From a bacterium ADurb.Bin243 (GTDB lineage Bacteria > Muiribacteriota > UBA9980), in NCBI GenBank assembly GCA_002069765.1, contig MWBZ01000020.1, forward strand, positions 1 through 61,793: a DNA stretch of 61,793 nucleotides, in the 5' to 3' direction. The number at the start of each line of letters is the position of its first letter. The stretch's first letter is position 1. Below are positions 22,401 to 37,400 of the stretch, piece by piece. The notes below the pieces were generated by a model, which was not told the DNA's origin, ran no database searches, and saw only the letters and a program-made list of their open reading frames with translations. Position numbers and translations under genes: made by a program.

Positions 22401-25400
22401 ATTTTATGCTGGCGTTAAAATTGAGCTTCATATTATATTTTTATATCGGCTTTAGAATAGGGAAAGCCGTTTTTAACCGTTATGGCAGCGTTTTTAGCGA
22501 TAACGGCCTCAGCTTTAAAATAAACGCGGCGCTCGCCGGGATTTTTATATCATGCGTAGCCCTGGCCGCCTTCATAAGGCTTTCTTTCGACATAGAGCTT
22601 CTGCTTCCGCAGATAATACGCATCCACGCCACTCATTTCAAGTGGTACGGCGTCGAGTCGCTTTTCGCCTGCCTTACGGGATTCGCTTCCGGGCTTTATC
22701 ATGCGGAGCCGCTGAATCTCAGGCGAAAATTATATATAACCGCAGTTTTATTGTTTTCTTTATTTCTGTATTTCGAACATTTTTATACCCGCCCCATTTA
22801 CGCTCTCTGCCGTAACCAGATGAAAGACGGTTTCGTCATTCAGACCTTTCAGTCTTCCTGCGGTCCGTCGTCCCTTGCGAATCTTTTTATACTGCACGGC
22901 AGAAAAATCACGGAAAACGAAGCTGCAAAAGCCGCGCGCACAAGATACACAGGCACCACGGGAGACGAACTGGCACTCGCAGCAGCTTCTCTGGATAAAA
23001 GCGTATATGCGCGTTATTTTAAAATGCCGTTCGAGGACGTCGAAAAACTCGATCTTCCATGCGTTTTAAGTTTTAATGAAGAGCATTTCGTCACATATAT
23101 CGGAAAGCGAAAGCATCTGTACGAATACGTCGATCCATCCATAGGAATCTGCCTTGCGAAAAAAGAAGATTTAACCAGCCAATGGGACGGCAAAGCGCTG
23201 TACATTTATCCCGAAGATTTCAATTTCGAATTGCGAAAAGGCGAATCGGACGAGCGCATTAAAAAAATCAAAAAGGCCCTCGATGCGCTTTATAAAAAAG
23301 GCTCCGCCGACGCGGTTTATGACGGACTTTACGACGACAGCCTGGAGGCTTCGCTGCGGCGTTTTACGGCCGATTATAAAACGTTAAGCACGGAAAATAG
23401 TAAAATAAACCCTTATAACAACCTGCTTATTTTTTCAAAAGCTTACCCGTTGAAATAATCCGGCATTATCTTATGTTTCCGCCGGAAACGCTTTGCATCA
23501 ATAAAATTTTCCGCCGGACGGTGCGCCGATTTCTTTCAAAGCTTCTTCTTCCGTTTCGAACATAACGAAAATACTGTCAAAATTCATTAACTTAAAAACT
23601 TCTTTGACCGAATCGTTACAGTTGGTTATAGCGAGCCGGCCGCGTTTGATTTTGAGCATTTTGCCCACGACCATAAGACTTCTGAACGCCGCGCTGGTAA
23701 GGTATTCGGCCTGCGCCAGATTGAAAATAAAAAGCTTCTCGCCGGACGCGATTAGATCGAGTATGCGTTTTTCAAACACCTGGGACGATTCGCCGTTGAC
23801 GACTCCCTTTAAATAAGCGACGACGGCTCCGCTAAAATCGTTATGTTTCAGAATTTCCATTTCCATGTTTTCACCCGTATAATTATTCAAATTCAAAAGC
23901 TATAGGCTCCCGCAAACCTCTAAACCGCAATGCGACTTCTTCGCCGCGCATATTATATATTTTAAATTGTTTAATTTCAACATAATTATAAAAATAATTA
24001 TGAAATATCTTGAAATAATTGTTTTTTAAATTCTTAATATTTAATGTGGACAAAATGCGGTATTTAAGGTTATAATAATTAAAGCGATGTCAAGCCCTAA
24101 ATAAATAAAAAACGGGGGATAGAAATGAGTGAAAATTTCAAAAGGATTCTCGTTATAAACTGCGGCAGCTCGTCATTAAAATATGAAGTTTATATGATGC
24201 CCGAGCGCGTCAGCATGGGCAAAGGGCTGGTGGAACGCATAGGCGAAAAAACCGGCAAAATAACGCAAAACGGCGGAAGCCATAAATACGAACTGGAAAC
24301 ACCGATCGCTGATCACAACGAAGCGATGCGCCTTATGGTTTCCGCGATGACTTCGAAAGAAAACGGATTTTTAAACAGCGTTGACGAAATTGACGGCATC
24401 GGCCATCGCGTGGTCCATGGCGGCGAAGAATACAGCGAATCGGTAATAATAAACGAAAAAGTTATCAAAGCGGTTGAAAACAATATCCAGCTCGCCCCGC
24501 TGCATAATCCGCCCAACCTGATAGGCATACGGGCGGCGTCCGAAGTTTTAAAGGGGAAAAAACAGGTCGCCGTTTTCGACACGGCCTTCCATCAGACGCT
24601 TCCGCCGAGCGCTTATCTGTACGGCATCCCGCGCGAATTTTACCAGAAGCATAAAATCAGAAGATACGGGTTTCACGGCACCAGCCACCGTTTCGTAGCT
24701 AACGAAGCCATGCGCCTGCTGCAGCGCTCCAGCGACAACACCAACGTAATTTCATGCCACCTCGGCAACGGCGCATCTATAACGGCTATTTTTCATGGAA
24801 AATCCATCGATACTTCCATGGGATTCACTCCTCTTGAAGGCCTCGTAATGGGAACACGCTGCGGCGACATAGACCCGGCCATCGTGATTTACCTCGCCGA
24901 AAACCTGGGGCTCTCGATAAAAGAAATAAATACCATATTAAATAAAAAATCAGGGTTATTAGGGCTTTCCGGCATTTCAAACGATCTTCGCGACATCGAA
25001 AAAGCCGCCGACGCGGGAGACCAGAATGCGCAGGAAGCGCTCGACGTTTACGCGCACAGCATAAGAAAATATATCGGCGCATACGCCGCCAATATAGTAA
25101 AAGTCGATGTTCTTATTTTTACCGGAGGAATAGGGCAGTATGGGGTTAAAATGCGCGAAAGAATCTGCCACAGGCTGGAAAACATAGGCATAGTAATGGA
25201 CTACGAACGCAATTCGGCCCTCGGCGCGGTAGAAGGCATCATATCTACAGATTACTCTCCTACCACCATTGTGGTGGTTCCGACCAACGAAGAGCTTCAA
25301 ATTGCCATCGACGCTTATGATCTGATATTTAAATAAAGGCTGGCTGCTTCTTCTTTTGCCAAATCCGTATATTAAATTAAAACGGGCGGATTGCCCGAAA

Positions 25401-28400
25401 CAATGAATTCGCATTTTTCGGAATGCGAATCATTTTTTATATAGCAGGCTATATATGATTTGAAGTTAAGCGAATCGCCAGGCTTTACAGAGTACTCACT
25501 GTCGTTTAATTTTGCCTGCGCAGAACCGCGAAGCAAATATATAAACCTTTCGCCGCTTAAATCCGGCTTGAGTTTAGCGAAGTTGAGCGTGGCTCCGGCT
25601 TCCAGCGTAACCAGATAAGACTCGAGAACGTTGTTTTCAAGTTTTGAAGCCAGCAGGGTAAGCGTTACGCCGGATGCTTGATTCTCGAAAGTTTCATTAT
25701 CGGAACATTTGACGAAAATATGGCTTTTTTGTTCTACCTGCTTGAAAAAATCAGAAATATTGATTTTATAATAACGCAAAAGAGTTTCCAGCGAATTTAA
25801 CGACGGAGAAGTTTTGTCGTTTTCGATCTGGGATAAAAGGCTTGCCGTAAAATTTGTGCTTTTAGCGACTTCATTAAGCGTAAAATGCTTTTCTTTTCTA
25901 ATTTTTTTCAAAAAAAAGCCAATATTCATTTTTGGGCTCCATTATCTTATGTTACTTTTTGAACATATGTATTTAACTTTAGCATGCTTATTATATTAAA
26001 TTAGAGTTTAATTGTCAACTGAAATTAAGCAAGGCTTAAACATTATGCGTTGGCGATTACAACAGGCGTGTTGCAAAATACAACACCAGATTAATGCTGA
26101 TAAAAAAATCAGCATCGACTATAAGCTTCAATCCAATCATTTCATGAATCGATTATCATAAAATTTATGGCACGGCTGTTGCTTTAACACTGACAAAAGT
26201 AATAGAAAGCGAGGCCGTCATGGAAGTAAAAACCGCCGGCAAAAATTCACGGCAAACCAACTGTCTCAATGAATCAACCAGCTACAATATCCTCGTAATA
26301 GACGACGATATGACGAATTCCTATATTTTATTCGAGGTATTTTCCAGAATACTGGGCCATACAGTACGCTGCGCAAATAACGGAGCCGAAGGCGTTGAAG
26401 TATTTAAAAGTCAAAAATTCGACATAGTGATAACCGATATAAACATGCCCGGTTTAAACGGCTATGAAACCGCGGAGCTCATCAGGAGCGGCGATAAAAA
26501 AGTCCCTATTCTGGCTTTGACCGGGAGCCTCGAAACCGATTTAAACGAAAAAATAAAAAAAAGCGGGATAAACGCTTTCGTATCCAAACCGTATAATATT
26601 TTTTCACTGGCCCTTCTTATAAATTCTATGATTGAAAATTCCGCCGAAGTTTGATATAATATCCTCCGGACTTTATAACGGCCAAAGGAGAAATTATGCA
26701 ATTACTCGACGGAAAGCAGGCTTCCTCATATTACCGCGCGAAAATCTTAGAAAAAATAGAACAGCTGAAAAAAACCGGCGCCCCGCCCCCGCGCCTTGCC
26801 GCTTTTCTTATCGGCGATAACAAGGCTTCCGCAATGTATGTCCGCATGAAGGAAAAAGCGTGCTCGGAGTCGGGAATCGCTACAAGAACACATATTCTTG
26901 ACGGGCAAACGCCGGAATCCGAAATAATAGAATTGATCAAAAAAGAAAACGCCGATCCGGAAACAGCCGGAATACTCGTTCAGCTTCCTCTTCCGAAACA
27001 TTACGACGAAAAAAAAATACTTTCGTTTATAGACCCGGCCAAAGACGCCGATTGCTTTCTGCCGCAGAACATCGGCCACATGTTTTTAGGCGACGAAACC
27101 ACCGTTATTCCCTGCACGCCTCTGGGAGTGATGAAATTATTAAAATATTATAAAATAAGCGTCGCGTCTAAAGAAGTCTGCATAATTGGCCGTTCTAATA
27201 TAGTCGGAAAGCCTCTGGCTTATTTGATGCTCAAAGAAAACGCCACGGTTACCGTGTGCCATTCCAAAACGCTTAATTTAAAAGACGTCGCCCGGCGCGC
27301 TGACATACTCGTAGCGGCCATAGGACGCGCCAACATGATCGACGCCTCATATATCAAGCCCGGCGCCGTGGTCGTGGACGTAGGCATAAACAGGATCGAA
27401 ACTCCGGATAAAAAGCAGCTCACCTGCGGCGACTGCGATTTCGACTCGGCCTCCAAGGCCGCCTCATGGATAACTCCGGTTCCCGGCGGAGTCGGCCCGA
27501 TGACGATAGCGATGCTGCTTTACAATACTCTTTACAATTATGTCCTGATAAAGAAAATAGATATTAAAATGGATATAGAACCCTGACCCTGAAATTAAGG
27601 TTTTCTTTCAAAAGATAAGACCCGTCATTACCGGAAGTTTTTAAAATGGCCGTTTCCACCGTCGTGTTTTTATAATGCGACAGGGCGGCCATTTTATACA
27701 TTTTAACCCGTCCGGGGCCTGCCGCCAGGCCGTCTTCGACTCCAAACCCGGGCGTTATTGAAAAATATGATTCAAGCGTCAGCGAAGTTTTAAACCTGTC
27801 GTTAAGCTCCGACTCTATTTTTAAAGCGCCTATATGTTTCTGGTAGAAAAATATCACGTTAGCCGCCATTAAATCCGCCGCGTTTCGCTTTAAATGAAAA
27901 TATCCGTTGGACGTGCTGTTTGAAAGAAATTCCAGGCTCAGCCGGGTAATTTTGCGCTTCATTATCGAAGCGTTAAGGTTCAAATCCGCTCCCAGCTTAT
28001 ATTGATCGAAAGGCCCCAGATAATTGAATTTATTGTTTCGATAAGAAGCCGAATAGTTTACTTTTCGAGTTTCGTCGCTTCTGTAATCGGCGACGAAATA
28101 ATCCCTGAAACTATCGAAAGCCTTGAAAAAAGTTAATTTTTTATAATTGAATCCCGCGGTTTTGAGCGAACTTGAATAATCGACATTAAACTGATAGTTA
28201 AAAAAAGCGCGGATCCCTTTTCTTATATTTTTCTTATAAAAAACGCTGCCTCTGGCTTTTTTGTCCTCGATCCGGTTCATTACATCGAAGCCGTAGGTAA
28301 GATCGCTCAGATCGAATAATTCGCCGCGGTTATCCATAACGAATTTTTTGTGAAACATACCGAAATCGAATTCATATTTTTCCGATGCTTTATTAATATA

Positions 28401-31400
28401 TGCCTCGTTAAAAGTAAGCGCCTCGAGATCGTTCATAGCGTTATGGCTTTTGACCGAAGAATCGCCCTCAAAACCGAGCGCCCTGGCTTTAGCGAAAATG
28501 TTTATTTCGCCGGTTTCGATTTTTTTAAGATCGAGCCATAAAATATTAAAAATAGCATGCCGTCCAGTGGAATCGCCGGGATCGATTATATTGAAACGCC
28601 CTTCATAAGCGGCGGACAATTTAAAACCAGAATTTAACGGCGCGAGGATAATTTCGCCGGACGCTTCCAACCGCGAAACGCTCATCAATATAGATAGGGC
28701 GGCGCATAATATTAAATTCAATATTAACCGATCGCAATAATTTCTCTTAACGGTTCTTAAAATTTTATTTATCATAATCCATTTTATTTTTCGGTATTAT
28801 TTTGACAATTTTGATAAATTTTGTTAGTATAAAAAAATAATTTTGAAAAATTAATAAAAGGATGCTATAAATGAGACCGATTCAGCTTTTTACCATAATA
28901 CGCTTTTTCAATCTAAAGAAGCTTATCTTTTTTATCCTTTCGCCCGCGCTCGTATTAACAGCCTTTACTGCCGCCGCTTATGCAGCCCCGGACTATAACT
29001 TCGAGGCCGAAGGGCCGTTCGCGCGGCTCGACGAGCGATGGAAAACGGGCTCATCCGAAATCGAAATCAAATTTAAAAACCTTTCAGGCAGCGATATCGA
29101 AGCCATAAAAAAAAGGCTTTACTATACCTTCATTACCGTCGATGAATTCGATTTTCTTATCTCACGGCTTTTAAAAAGCGAAAATGAAAAAGCCCACGAA
29201 CTCGCTGGCGTTATCCTTAACGACCCTGAAATCGGCTATTACAGTAAAATGAGCATTTTAAGTACTTTCAGAGCTTATCTTTCGGCGGCCGGAAGTGAAA
29301 AAGTCACGGCGGTTCAACGAATCGCCGAAAATTTTGCGGCCTCCGATATCTGTAAAACTTCCGAAAGACTTTACATAACAAGCTTAAAGGCTATAGCGGC
29401 CGCAAAAAATAAAACGGCCGAGGCGTTTTTCATATCGCGCTTTAAATCGGAAGAAAACGCCGCCGTCAAAAAAGAGCTGCTATATGAGCTGGCCCGCCTT
29501 CCCGAAGGCGTCGAGCTGCTCGCGGCCGAATACGAAAAAGCCGTTTCAAAAAACGAACTCGACTACGGCCGCGATATTTTGAATTCGGTATCCTCGCTCA
29601 AAACCGGCGCGGCTTATGATTATCTTTACGCTCTCATGCAAAAAACCGATTCAGAAGGCGCTAACGCTCCTTTTTATAATTTCATCAGAAACTGCGCCGC
29701 AAGATGCGCAAGCGACAAATTCATAATCGACCTGGAAAAGCTTCTGGTTTCGCCAAATACGGCCGAAGTCTCCGACGGCTTTGAATATCTTCGCTATTAT
29801 CCTCAAAACTCCGCCCGGATAGCTTTAGCGGCATATTCAAAAATAAGCGGCGAGCGCCATAAAAAATTCTATTTAAGAAAGCTTGCGGAATTTGTAAAAT
29901 CTTTGAATTTCTCATACGGCAAACCGGAAACCGATGAAATGAAAGCCGTTTATGCATGCGTAAAAGAGGCTTTTAAATCGGACGAGCCTTATCTCGAGCG
30001 CATCGCATTCGAAACGCTGTCGCAAAACCTTAAAAACGAAGATTTCAAAAAACTCGCGGAAACCGAAACCGGCGATTACGGGGTCTTAATGCCTCTGGCG
30101 TTTTATTTAAACGGCGAAAAAGAGCGTTTTATTCAATTTATAAATACACCCGAAGCGGCCAAAAGCTTAATGGACAACCGGGAAATAATCTCATCGCATT
30201 ACCTGTCTTTCGATATTAGCGAAGAATGCTTTAAAACCGAAGAAAGTACGAAGGCGTTTTTTAACTTTATCAAATCACAACCGGAATATTTTCAAAATCG
30301 AATGATAGAAAAAATAATACGCACGGGAAATAGCGCTTTAATAAAAAAGCTCGCGGCTTTTTCTTCATCATGCCCTCCTGGGTTCATAAAATCACTCAAG
30401 CGCCGGATTATCGCCGCTATAAATGAAATGCCTGAGCTGAAAAACGATGCCGGCCTCGTCGAATTCAGCGATTACGAGTCGAGCCGCGAATATCAAAATT
30501 CGCTTATATTCCAGAAAAAATTCGACGCGGCAAGCGGAAATCTAAAAAAATATTTGCTGTCCGTTAAAAATGCGGGCAGCGAAGAATTCGGATATGCGGC
30601 CGAAAAAATTTCACAGCTTGTAAGCAAAGACCCGCAGGAATTTATTGCGGCGCTTAAAGACGACCGCTTTCCCGCGGACGCAAAACTTATGCTCATAAGA
30701 GCCGCGGGCGAACGCATGGCGGAATTAAAGACTGCGGTCGGCGCCGCCACATTAAACGAATTCATCTGCCAGCCCGAAGGCGAAACGGCGCTTATAGGCG
30801 AGGCCGCGGCTCTGCTGGCCAAAATCGACGTGAGCGCGGCTTTCGAATCGTTGAAAACCGCCCTGAAAAATTCCGCGGGCGATTCTCAACGCGAACTGGC
30901 TGTTCTCAAAGCGTTTTCATGCGTGAATAACGGCGAATGCGCCGAATTCATAGCTCGAGGCTATATAGAGCCTTATCTGAAGGAATTTTCAGAACTTTCA
31001 AAAATCCCTTCTGAAAAAGGCGCGGAGGATTTTTTTAAAGACGCTCCGCCGCGGCTCATGACCGCCTGCGAACTTTTAAACCCGGGAAGCGACAACCACA
31101 AAAAAGCGTTATCCGGCCTTATGCAGAGATATCCGGCGGCCGCCCCCGCGCTGTCGGAATTTTTTAATATTCCCGCGGACGAAGAAACCATAAAATATCA
31201 CCTTTCTTCTTTCGACATAAAAACATGCGGAGAAAAAATAATCCGGTTTTTAAGACGAAGCGTTACATCGAAAAACATAGATGTTTTAAAAGAGTTTTAT
31301 GTCAAATCCAGGCCGGAAGGCGATAACGCCGTTTTGTTCGCCGCACTTTTCTATAAAAACGGAATATACGCGCCCGCTTCGCTGCACGTGAGCGAAACCG

Positions 31401-34400
31401 AAACGATAAATCGGACGGACGTTTTTAAATTGCTCGAAGCCGGCTTCAGCAACGATTTTATAACCGATTTTTATCCGGCCGGCGAAAAATTTATTAATGC
31501 GCTGACATCGGACGAACTGAAAAATTTCCGCCCGGCCGTAGAAGCTGTCAGGGATTTTAACGCCCGGTACGCCGCCGTGGGCGCTTATAAAAAAGAAGAC
31601 GCAAAAAAATTATCGGACGGATCAAAAACGCGGGCGGATTTAAAAACAGAGGCCTTAATAAAGCTTAAATCGCTTTTAAGCGCCGGCGAAAAAAACAAAA
31701 AATCCTCTGACGGCGAATCATTCGAAAAATGCTTGAATTCGTATCTTTCTTACTGCGGCATAAACGAATTCGAAGAAGCCGAATCGATCATAAAAACAGC
31801 CGTCAAGAATGGAAACATTACCCCCGATTTTTACGCCGAATGCGCGTTCCGCATTTGCTCGCAATTCGACGCTGGCGCGGCCGGGTTCGACGCCATGGAC
31901 CTGAAAAGAAAAAACGATTTCGTAAAACGGATAATAGCTAACGGATATTTCGACGTTAAAAAAGCTTTTCCCAAAAACGCCTATTTATACTCTCTCGACT
32001 TTGAAACGCTATGCGCTGCGGACGCTGCCGATATAAAATTCATCGACGCGGTTATTAAAGAGCATAAAGGGTGGAACTACGAATACATCGAAGGCATTTT
32101 CCTGGCCAGGCTTTGCAAAACGCCAGCCATGGAAGAAAAGCTAAAATTCATAACCGGCCTTATAGATTCTTCCGACGCTAACGACAACGGCCAGCTGCTC
32201 GAAATGGCCGGCGGATACATTACTGTCTGCGGCGGCGAAGAATTAAAAAAAGCCTTCGCTTCTTACTACCGCGATAAGCTCGATAAAATAAAATACTGCG
32301 CCGCGCTTGTCAAAACCGCGGCTGAAAATCTTTCTGGCGAAGCGCTTCGTGAAATAATTTCCGGAGCCGCGAAGCCCGGCGCAAAAACTTTCGAGCCGCC
32401 GGAGCAATTGTTTACGGCTTATATAAAAAGCGGCGATTCTGAAAGATTCAAATATTTAGAGCAATTTTGCGAATCCGAAAATTACGCCGTCAAAAATAAC
32501 GCGTTGCGCTCGCTCGCCGCCAGCGGTGAAACCGGCTTGAAACTGATTCAAGGCCTGTTCGAAAAATACTCCGCCTCCCCGAACGGCGGTTACGCGGCAT
32601 CCGAATATCTGGCCATGACGGCCGAAACAGGCGGCGAAAGCGCTCCTGGATATCTGCAGAAAATCGCCGAAGATGAAAAGCTAAAAGAATTCCACCGCCG
32701 CGCCATAAGCGAAATCGGAGAAATAAAAACACGGGAAAGCCTCGAATGGCTTTTATCCAAATTATTAGTTCATCGAGAGCGGAACGAAATATTTAACGCG
32801 TTAAGAAATATGTCAAACGAAACGCTTTTCGATTTTCTGGAGCTCGAAAAAAAATCGAGCGGGGATACGAAGGCTGTAATATCGTCAATATTATACCGGC
32901 AGGGGATTCAAAAGCCTTTTATGGAGCTGCTCGCCGATGATATCGGATTGATTTCGCGCATGGACGAAAATTTTTTCCCGCCGGTTTCTTATTACGGGCG
33001 CGGCCGGCGTGACGTAGAAGCCCCTCCGCTCCTGCTGGACAGGGCCTTAAAAAACATCGCGGCCGAACTTAAAAAATCTCTGGCCCGGGATTTTGCGCCT
33101 GATGAAAAAACGAAGGCTTTCCATTCTTATATCTGCCGTTTTCTGGCATTATCCAGAAACCGCGAAGACATGGCGCTGGCTATAGAACTTCTCGGCCGCG
33201 AGGAATACGCCCGCAGCGCATCTGACGCCATTATGAATTCGGCCGCGGAATGCGAAGCCGAATTGCTCGCCGCGGCCAGGCGCGAGGGTAATCCTGAATC
33301 GATGCAAAAAAGGCTTATCGGCGTTTTGATAAATAAAAAAATCCCCGGTGCCAGCGACGTTTATTTAAAAGCGCTTCGCGCGAAAGACCGGGGACTTGTT
33401 TCCGCCGCCATGGAAGCCGTTTCTAAATTCAAAATTTCGGCCGCGATCCCCGCCCTTATAACGATGCTGGATTCGCAGGAAGGATACGATTCCTATTACG
33501 TCGCGGACTGCCTGGCGTCATTCGGGTTCGAAGCGTTTTCAAAACTGCTGGACGCGCCGCCCGGCGAAAATTCGAAAAACCGCTTCAAGGCTCTTTCGCG
33601 CATTATAAAATCTTACGCATACGCCAGCGATAAGCAAAACGCAAAACTACTCGAAACCGAACTTTTAAAAAAATTCGGCGCATACCGCGAAGCCGATTTA
33701 AAAACGGCCCTTCTCATTTCGTTTTTGCTGGCCGATTATGACGGCTGCTCGGCCCTGGCTGAACTTTTAAAACGGGACGGTTCGGTTTTAGAACTGGCCG
33801 GCAGCGAACTTTTCGATTACATTACGGCCGAAAAACTCGCGCGGCTCGGCACGGCGGCTACGCGGCCGCTTACGGACCTCATTATTAAAACCGACGACAA
33901 ATTCAGCGGCTTTAAATTCGAAATTTTATCGCTGCTGGAAAAAATAGGCGACCCTGCGGCCGCTGCCGCGCTTGCGGCTTATCTCAAGCAGACGCGGGAC
34001 GGCTATATAAAAAACCGGATTCTTGAAACGATTTCAAAAATTTCAAAAGACGGCGTAGCGGCTTACCTTAATATTTTAAAAACCGAAAAAGATTATTATT
34101 TAAGGCGAAAGGCTGCTAAATGCCTTGCCGGAATCGTCATAGCCGACGAATACGCGCGCGCCGAAATACTCAAATCGCTTTCTTCCGATCTTGAAGACGA
34201 AATAAAGGCGGTTCTCATCGAGGCGCTCGCGGTTTCCGGGGAAAAGCGCGCTGCAGCCAAACTGCTTGAATTTATCAAAAATTCCAGAAACGCAGTTCTT
34301 CTCGAATCGTCGAGCGGCGCGTTATATAAGCTCGGCGTTTTGAGCGAAATACGCCAGAGCCTGAAAAATATAATCGCCGAATCTAAAAGCGAAATTAATC

Positions 34401-37400
34401 AGGCCTACGCGGCAAGGAGTTTAGGGTACTATCAAGACTCTTCGTCCATCGATATAATCGGCGAAGCTTTAAACGCCGCCGTCGTAAAAGCGGATGAATT
34501 TAAAAAAATCGAGTTAATAAAAGCCTGCGCCGCGATCAACTCGCACAATTTTATAAAAGGCCTTTCCATAGCGACTTCCGATATTTCAGAAGCGGTCCGG
34601 ACGGCCGCCGCGACCGCGCTTAAATCGATAGCCGGCGGCGATTACTTTAAATACTGCGCGCCCGGGCCGCCCGTTAAATTCAAAGTTGCCGCTCTCGACC
34701 GCGGCACGGAATTAAGCTGGGAGGCCGCCCAGGGCAAACCGGCAAGTTCTTTCGCCGTCTACCGCGACGGGAAAAAAATCGCCTCTATCGACGGCGCTTT
34801 AGCCTACAGGGACGAAAACCTTAAAAACGGCGTCAAATATGAATACTACATAAAGGCGTTCGACGCGGACTCCAATGCCGGCGCGCCGTCGGTCACGCTC
34901 GCTGTCACGCCTTCCGCTCCGCCCGGGCCGGTAAGGGATTTAAAATTGACTTCCGGGCTGACGAAAATCACTCTGGAATGGAAACCGCCTCTGGTCGAAG
35001 ACAATACCGTCGCCGCCGAATATTTCGTCGTTGAACGCGACTCGAAACCCGTGGCGAAAATTCCCGCGGGAACCTGTTCTTACATAGATTACGGCCTTTC
35101 GGCGGGAAAGATATACGCTTATAAAGTTTACGCTGTCAACCGCATGGGCGCCCCCGGCGAAAAATCTTCGGCCGGCGCCTCCGCGCACTTTAACATGAAA
35201 GGCGGCGAATAGCCATGAATTTTAAATATAAATCGTTCTGTATCATAGCATTGCATATTTTTATCGGCGCCTTTTTTTACGCCCATGAAACCGTAAATGC
35301 GGCCGCGCTAGATATCGAAGAAATGTATCCGTTCAGCGTCATCGAAAAAGGGATAAAAAAAGAAATAACCAGCGAAATTTTATTCGCCAGATCGCGCGCC
35401 GACAATAGCGATACCCTCGTCGACGACTCGATTCCCGCCGGCGCAAAAGAAATACTGCCGGTTAAATTCGATTCCAGCTTATCTTTTTCCGGTTCAAAAT
35501 CGATCGCGCTCAGCTCGGCCGGGCGTGAAATTTCATACTTCATAAATCCCGGTTCCTCTTACGCCGTATCCACTAATGAAAATATAGTTTTTTACGTTAA
35601 AACGCCGGCGGCGGATCCCGCGCCTTCTTTCATGATAGCTTTTTACGACGAAACGGGCTCCGGCGAGCACCGGGCTTACTTCGGAAATATAGATATAGAT
35701 TTCGGCGGCATGCCCGGCACTTTTTCGCGCTTCGACGCCGGCGCCTTCGCGATAGAGACGGGAATATGGCATCGCGCGGTAATACCCGCCGCGGCGCTCG
35801 AACTCGGCGGCCGCAAAATATGCGGAGCGCTTTTCGCAAAAACTTCGGGCACGGTTTTTATAGATAAAATAACCCGCTCGGAAGCCGTCAACGACCCTCA
35901 GAAGTTCCGCTTCGAAAAAGTCGAAAATATTTTGACGGTCTATAAAAACTCTTTCGTACATCTGGTTCTTAAAGCTCCCGGCGCGGAGCCTTTTTCCGAA
36001 GGCCGGGTAACCGTAAAACACTCCAACGCCAGGACATACTTAAAAAAATTAAAAGCCGGAGACGGCGGAGAATTCATATTCGATTTAACCTCGCAGGAAG
36101 GCGAAGTGATCCCGTCGGGCCGCGCTTCTTTTACCCTCGATTATAAAACCGCTGCCGGCGGGGCCGCTTCCGCAGAGGCCGATTACGACATTCTTCAGCT
36201 CATAGCCGATATCCAGCTGCCATGGAAAAACTCCATAGTCAACGCGACCGTTCCGATCTTTGGAGACGCCCTCGGCATGGATTTTTCGCATTATACTATC
36301 AGCGCGCTGAATTTAAACCCCTCGAACACGGCGGAAATAACTATAGCCACCTGCATGGAGCCCAAGTTCCTAATAAACCGGTCGCTTTCGTTCGGCGGCA
36401 AAGCCACCGTAATGGGAAATCTTGCGTCGTTCAACGCCGGCACCAACTTCGGCTATAAATACGACCGTTCTAAAAAATCTCAAGCCATGGCTTATAACGG
36501 CCCGTACAGAATTATTTTGAAAGTGTACGATAAAAAAGGCAATATGCGCCACGCGTCGCGCGATATTATTATAGGCCGGATCATTTCCAACACTTGCGAG
36601 CAATTCGTAGAATCGGCCGACGGGCTGGCGGCTATTATCGTAAAACCCTACAGCATTACCGAAGGTTTTACGCTGTGCTCGCTTATCGAAAAACCCGGGT
36701 TATTAAACGGCGAAAGGGCGGAATTTAAAAACGAAGGTTTCGAACCGATTTCGCCCTTATACGAAGCCAGGCCTCGCGGGCTTACATTCGATCTGCCGGC
36801 CTGCTTGCAGATAAGCGTTCCCGGCCGCAAATTAGATACCGGATCGGTCGCGCTCTTTCAATACAGCACCGGCAAAGGCTGGATGATGCTTGAAACTTCC
36901 ATAGAAGCCGAAGGCCTTCTAAGCGCGCCGGTCGCGGCTTTTAACGGCGCCGGAAAAACTTATTTCGCGGCATTTTCAGGCGATACGGTTAAATTTTCCG
37001 AAAACACCCCGGCGATGTGTTTTAAAATAAAACCCCGTCAGGCCGCCGCCGCGCCCATCGAAGTTTCCTGCGAATCGCACCCGTTCCTTGCGCAATGCGA
37101 TTTCGAGGACGGCGCTTGCATTCTGACTCCCCGCTCCATTCAAAACAACGTCGAAATAACTCTGGATAAAACCGCTAAAGCCGGCGGCGAATCTTCGGCT
37201 AAAATCACCAATAAAACCTGCCCTTCGGACATGGCGGTAAATATCTATCCGGGCCCTTACGACGCTTCGAAATTTCCCGTGTTGTCCTTCAGCTACCGCT
37301 GCCCGGCTACGGTAGAGGTGAATATAATGCTCAAAGCGCTCGGAAGGTATTTCGAAATACCGCTTTCGGCGCCGACTGCCGGCTCCGCGCTCGGCCACGT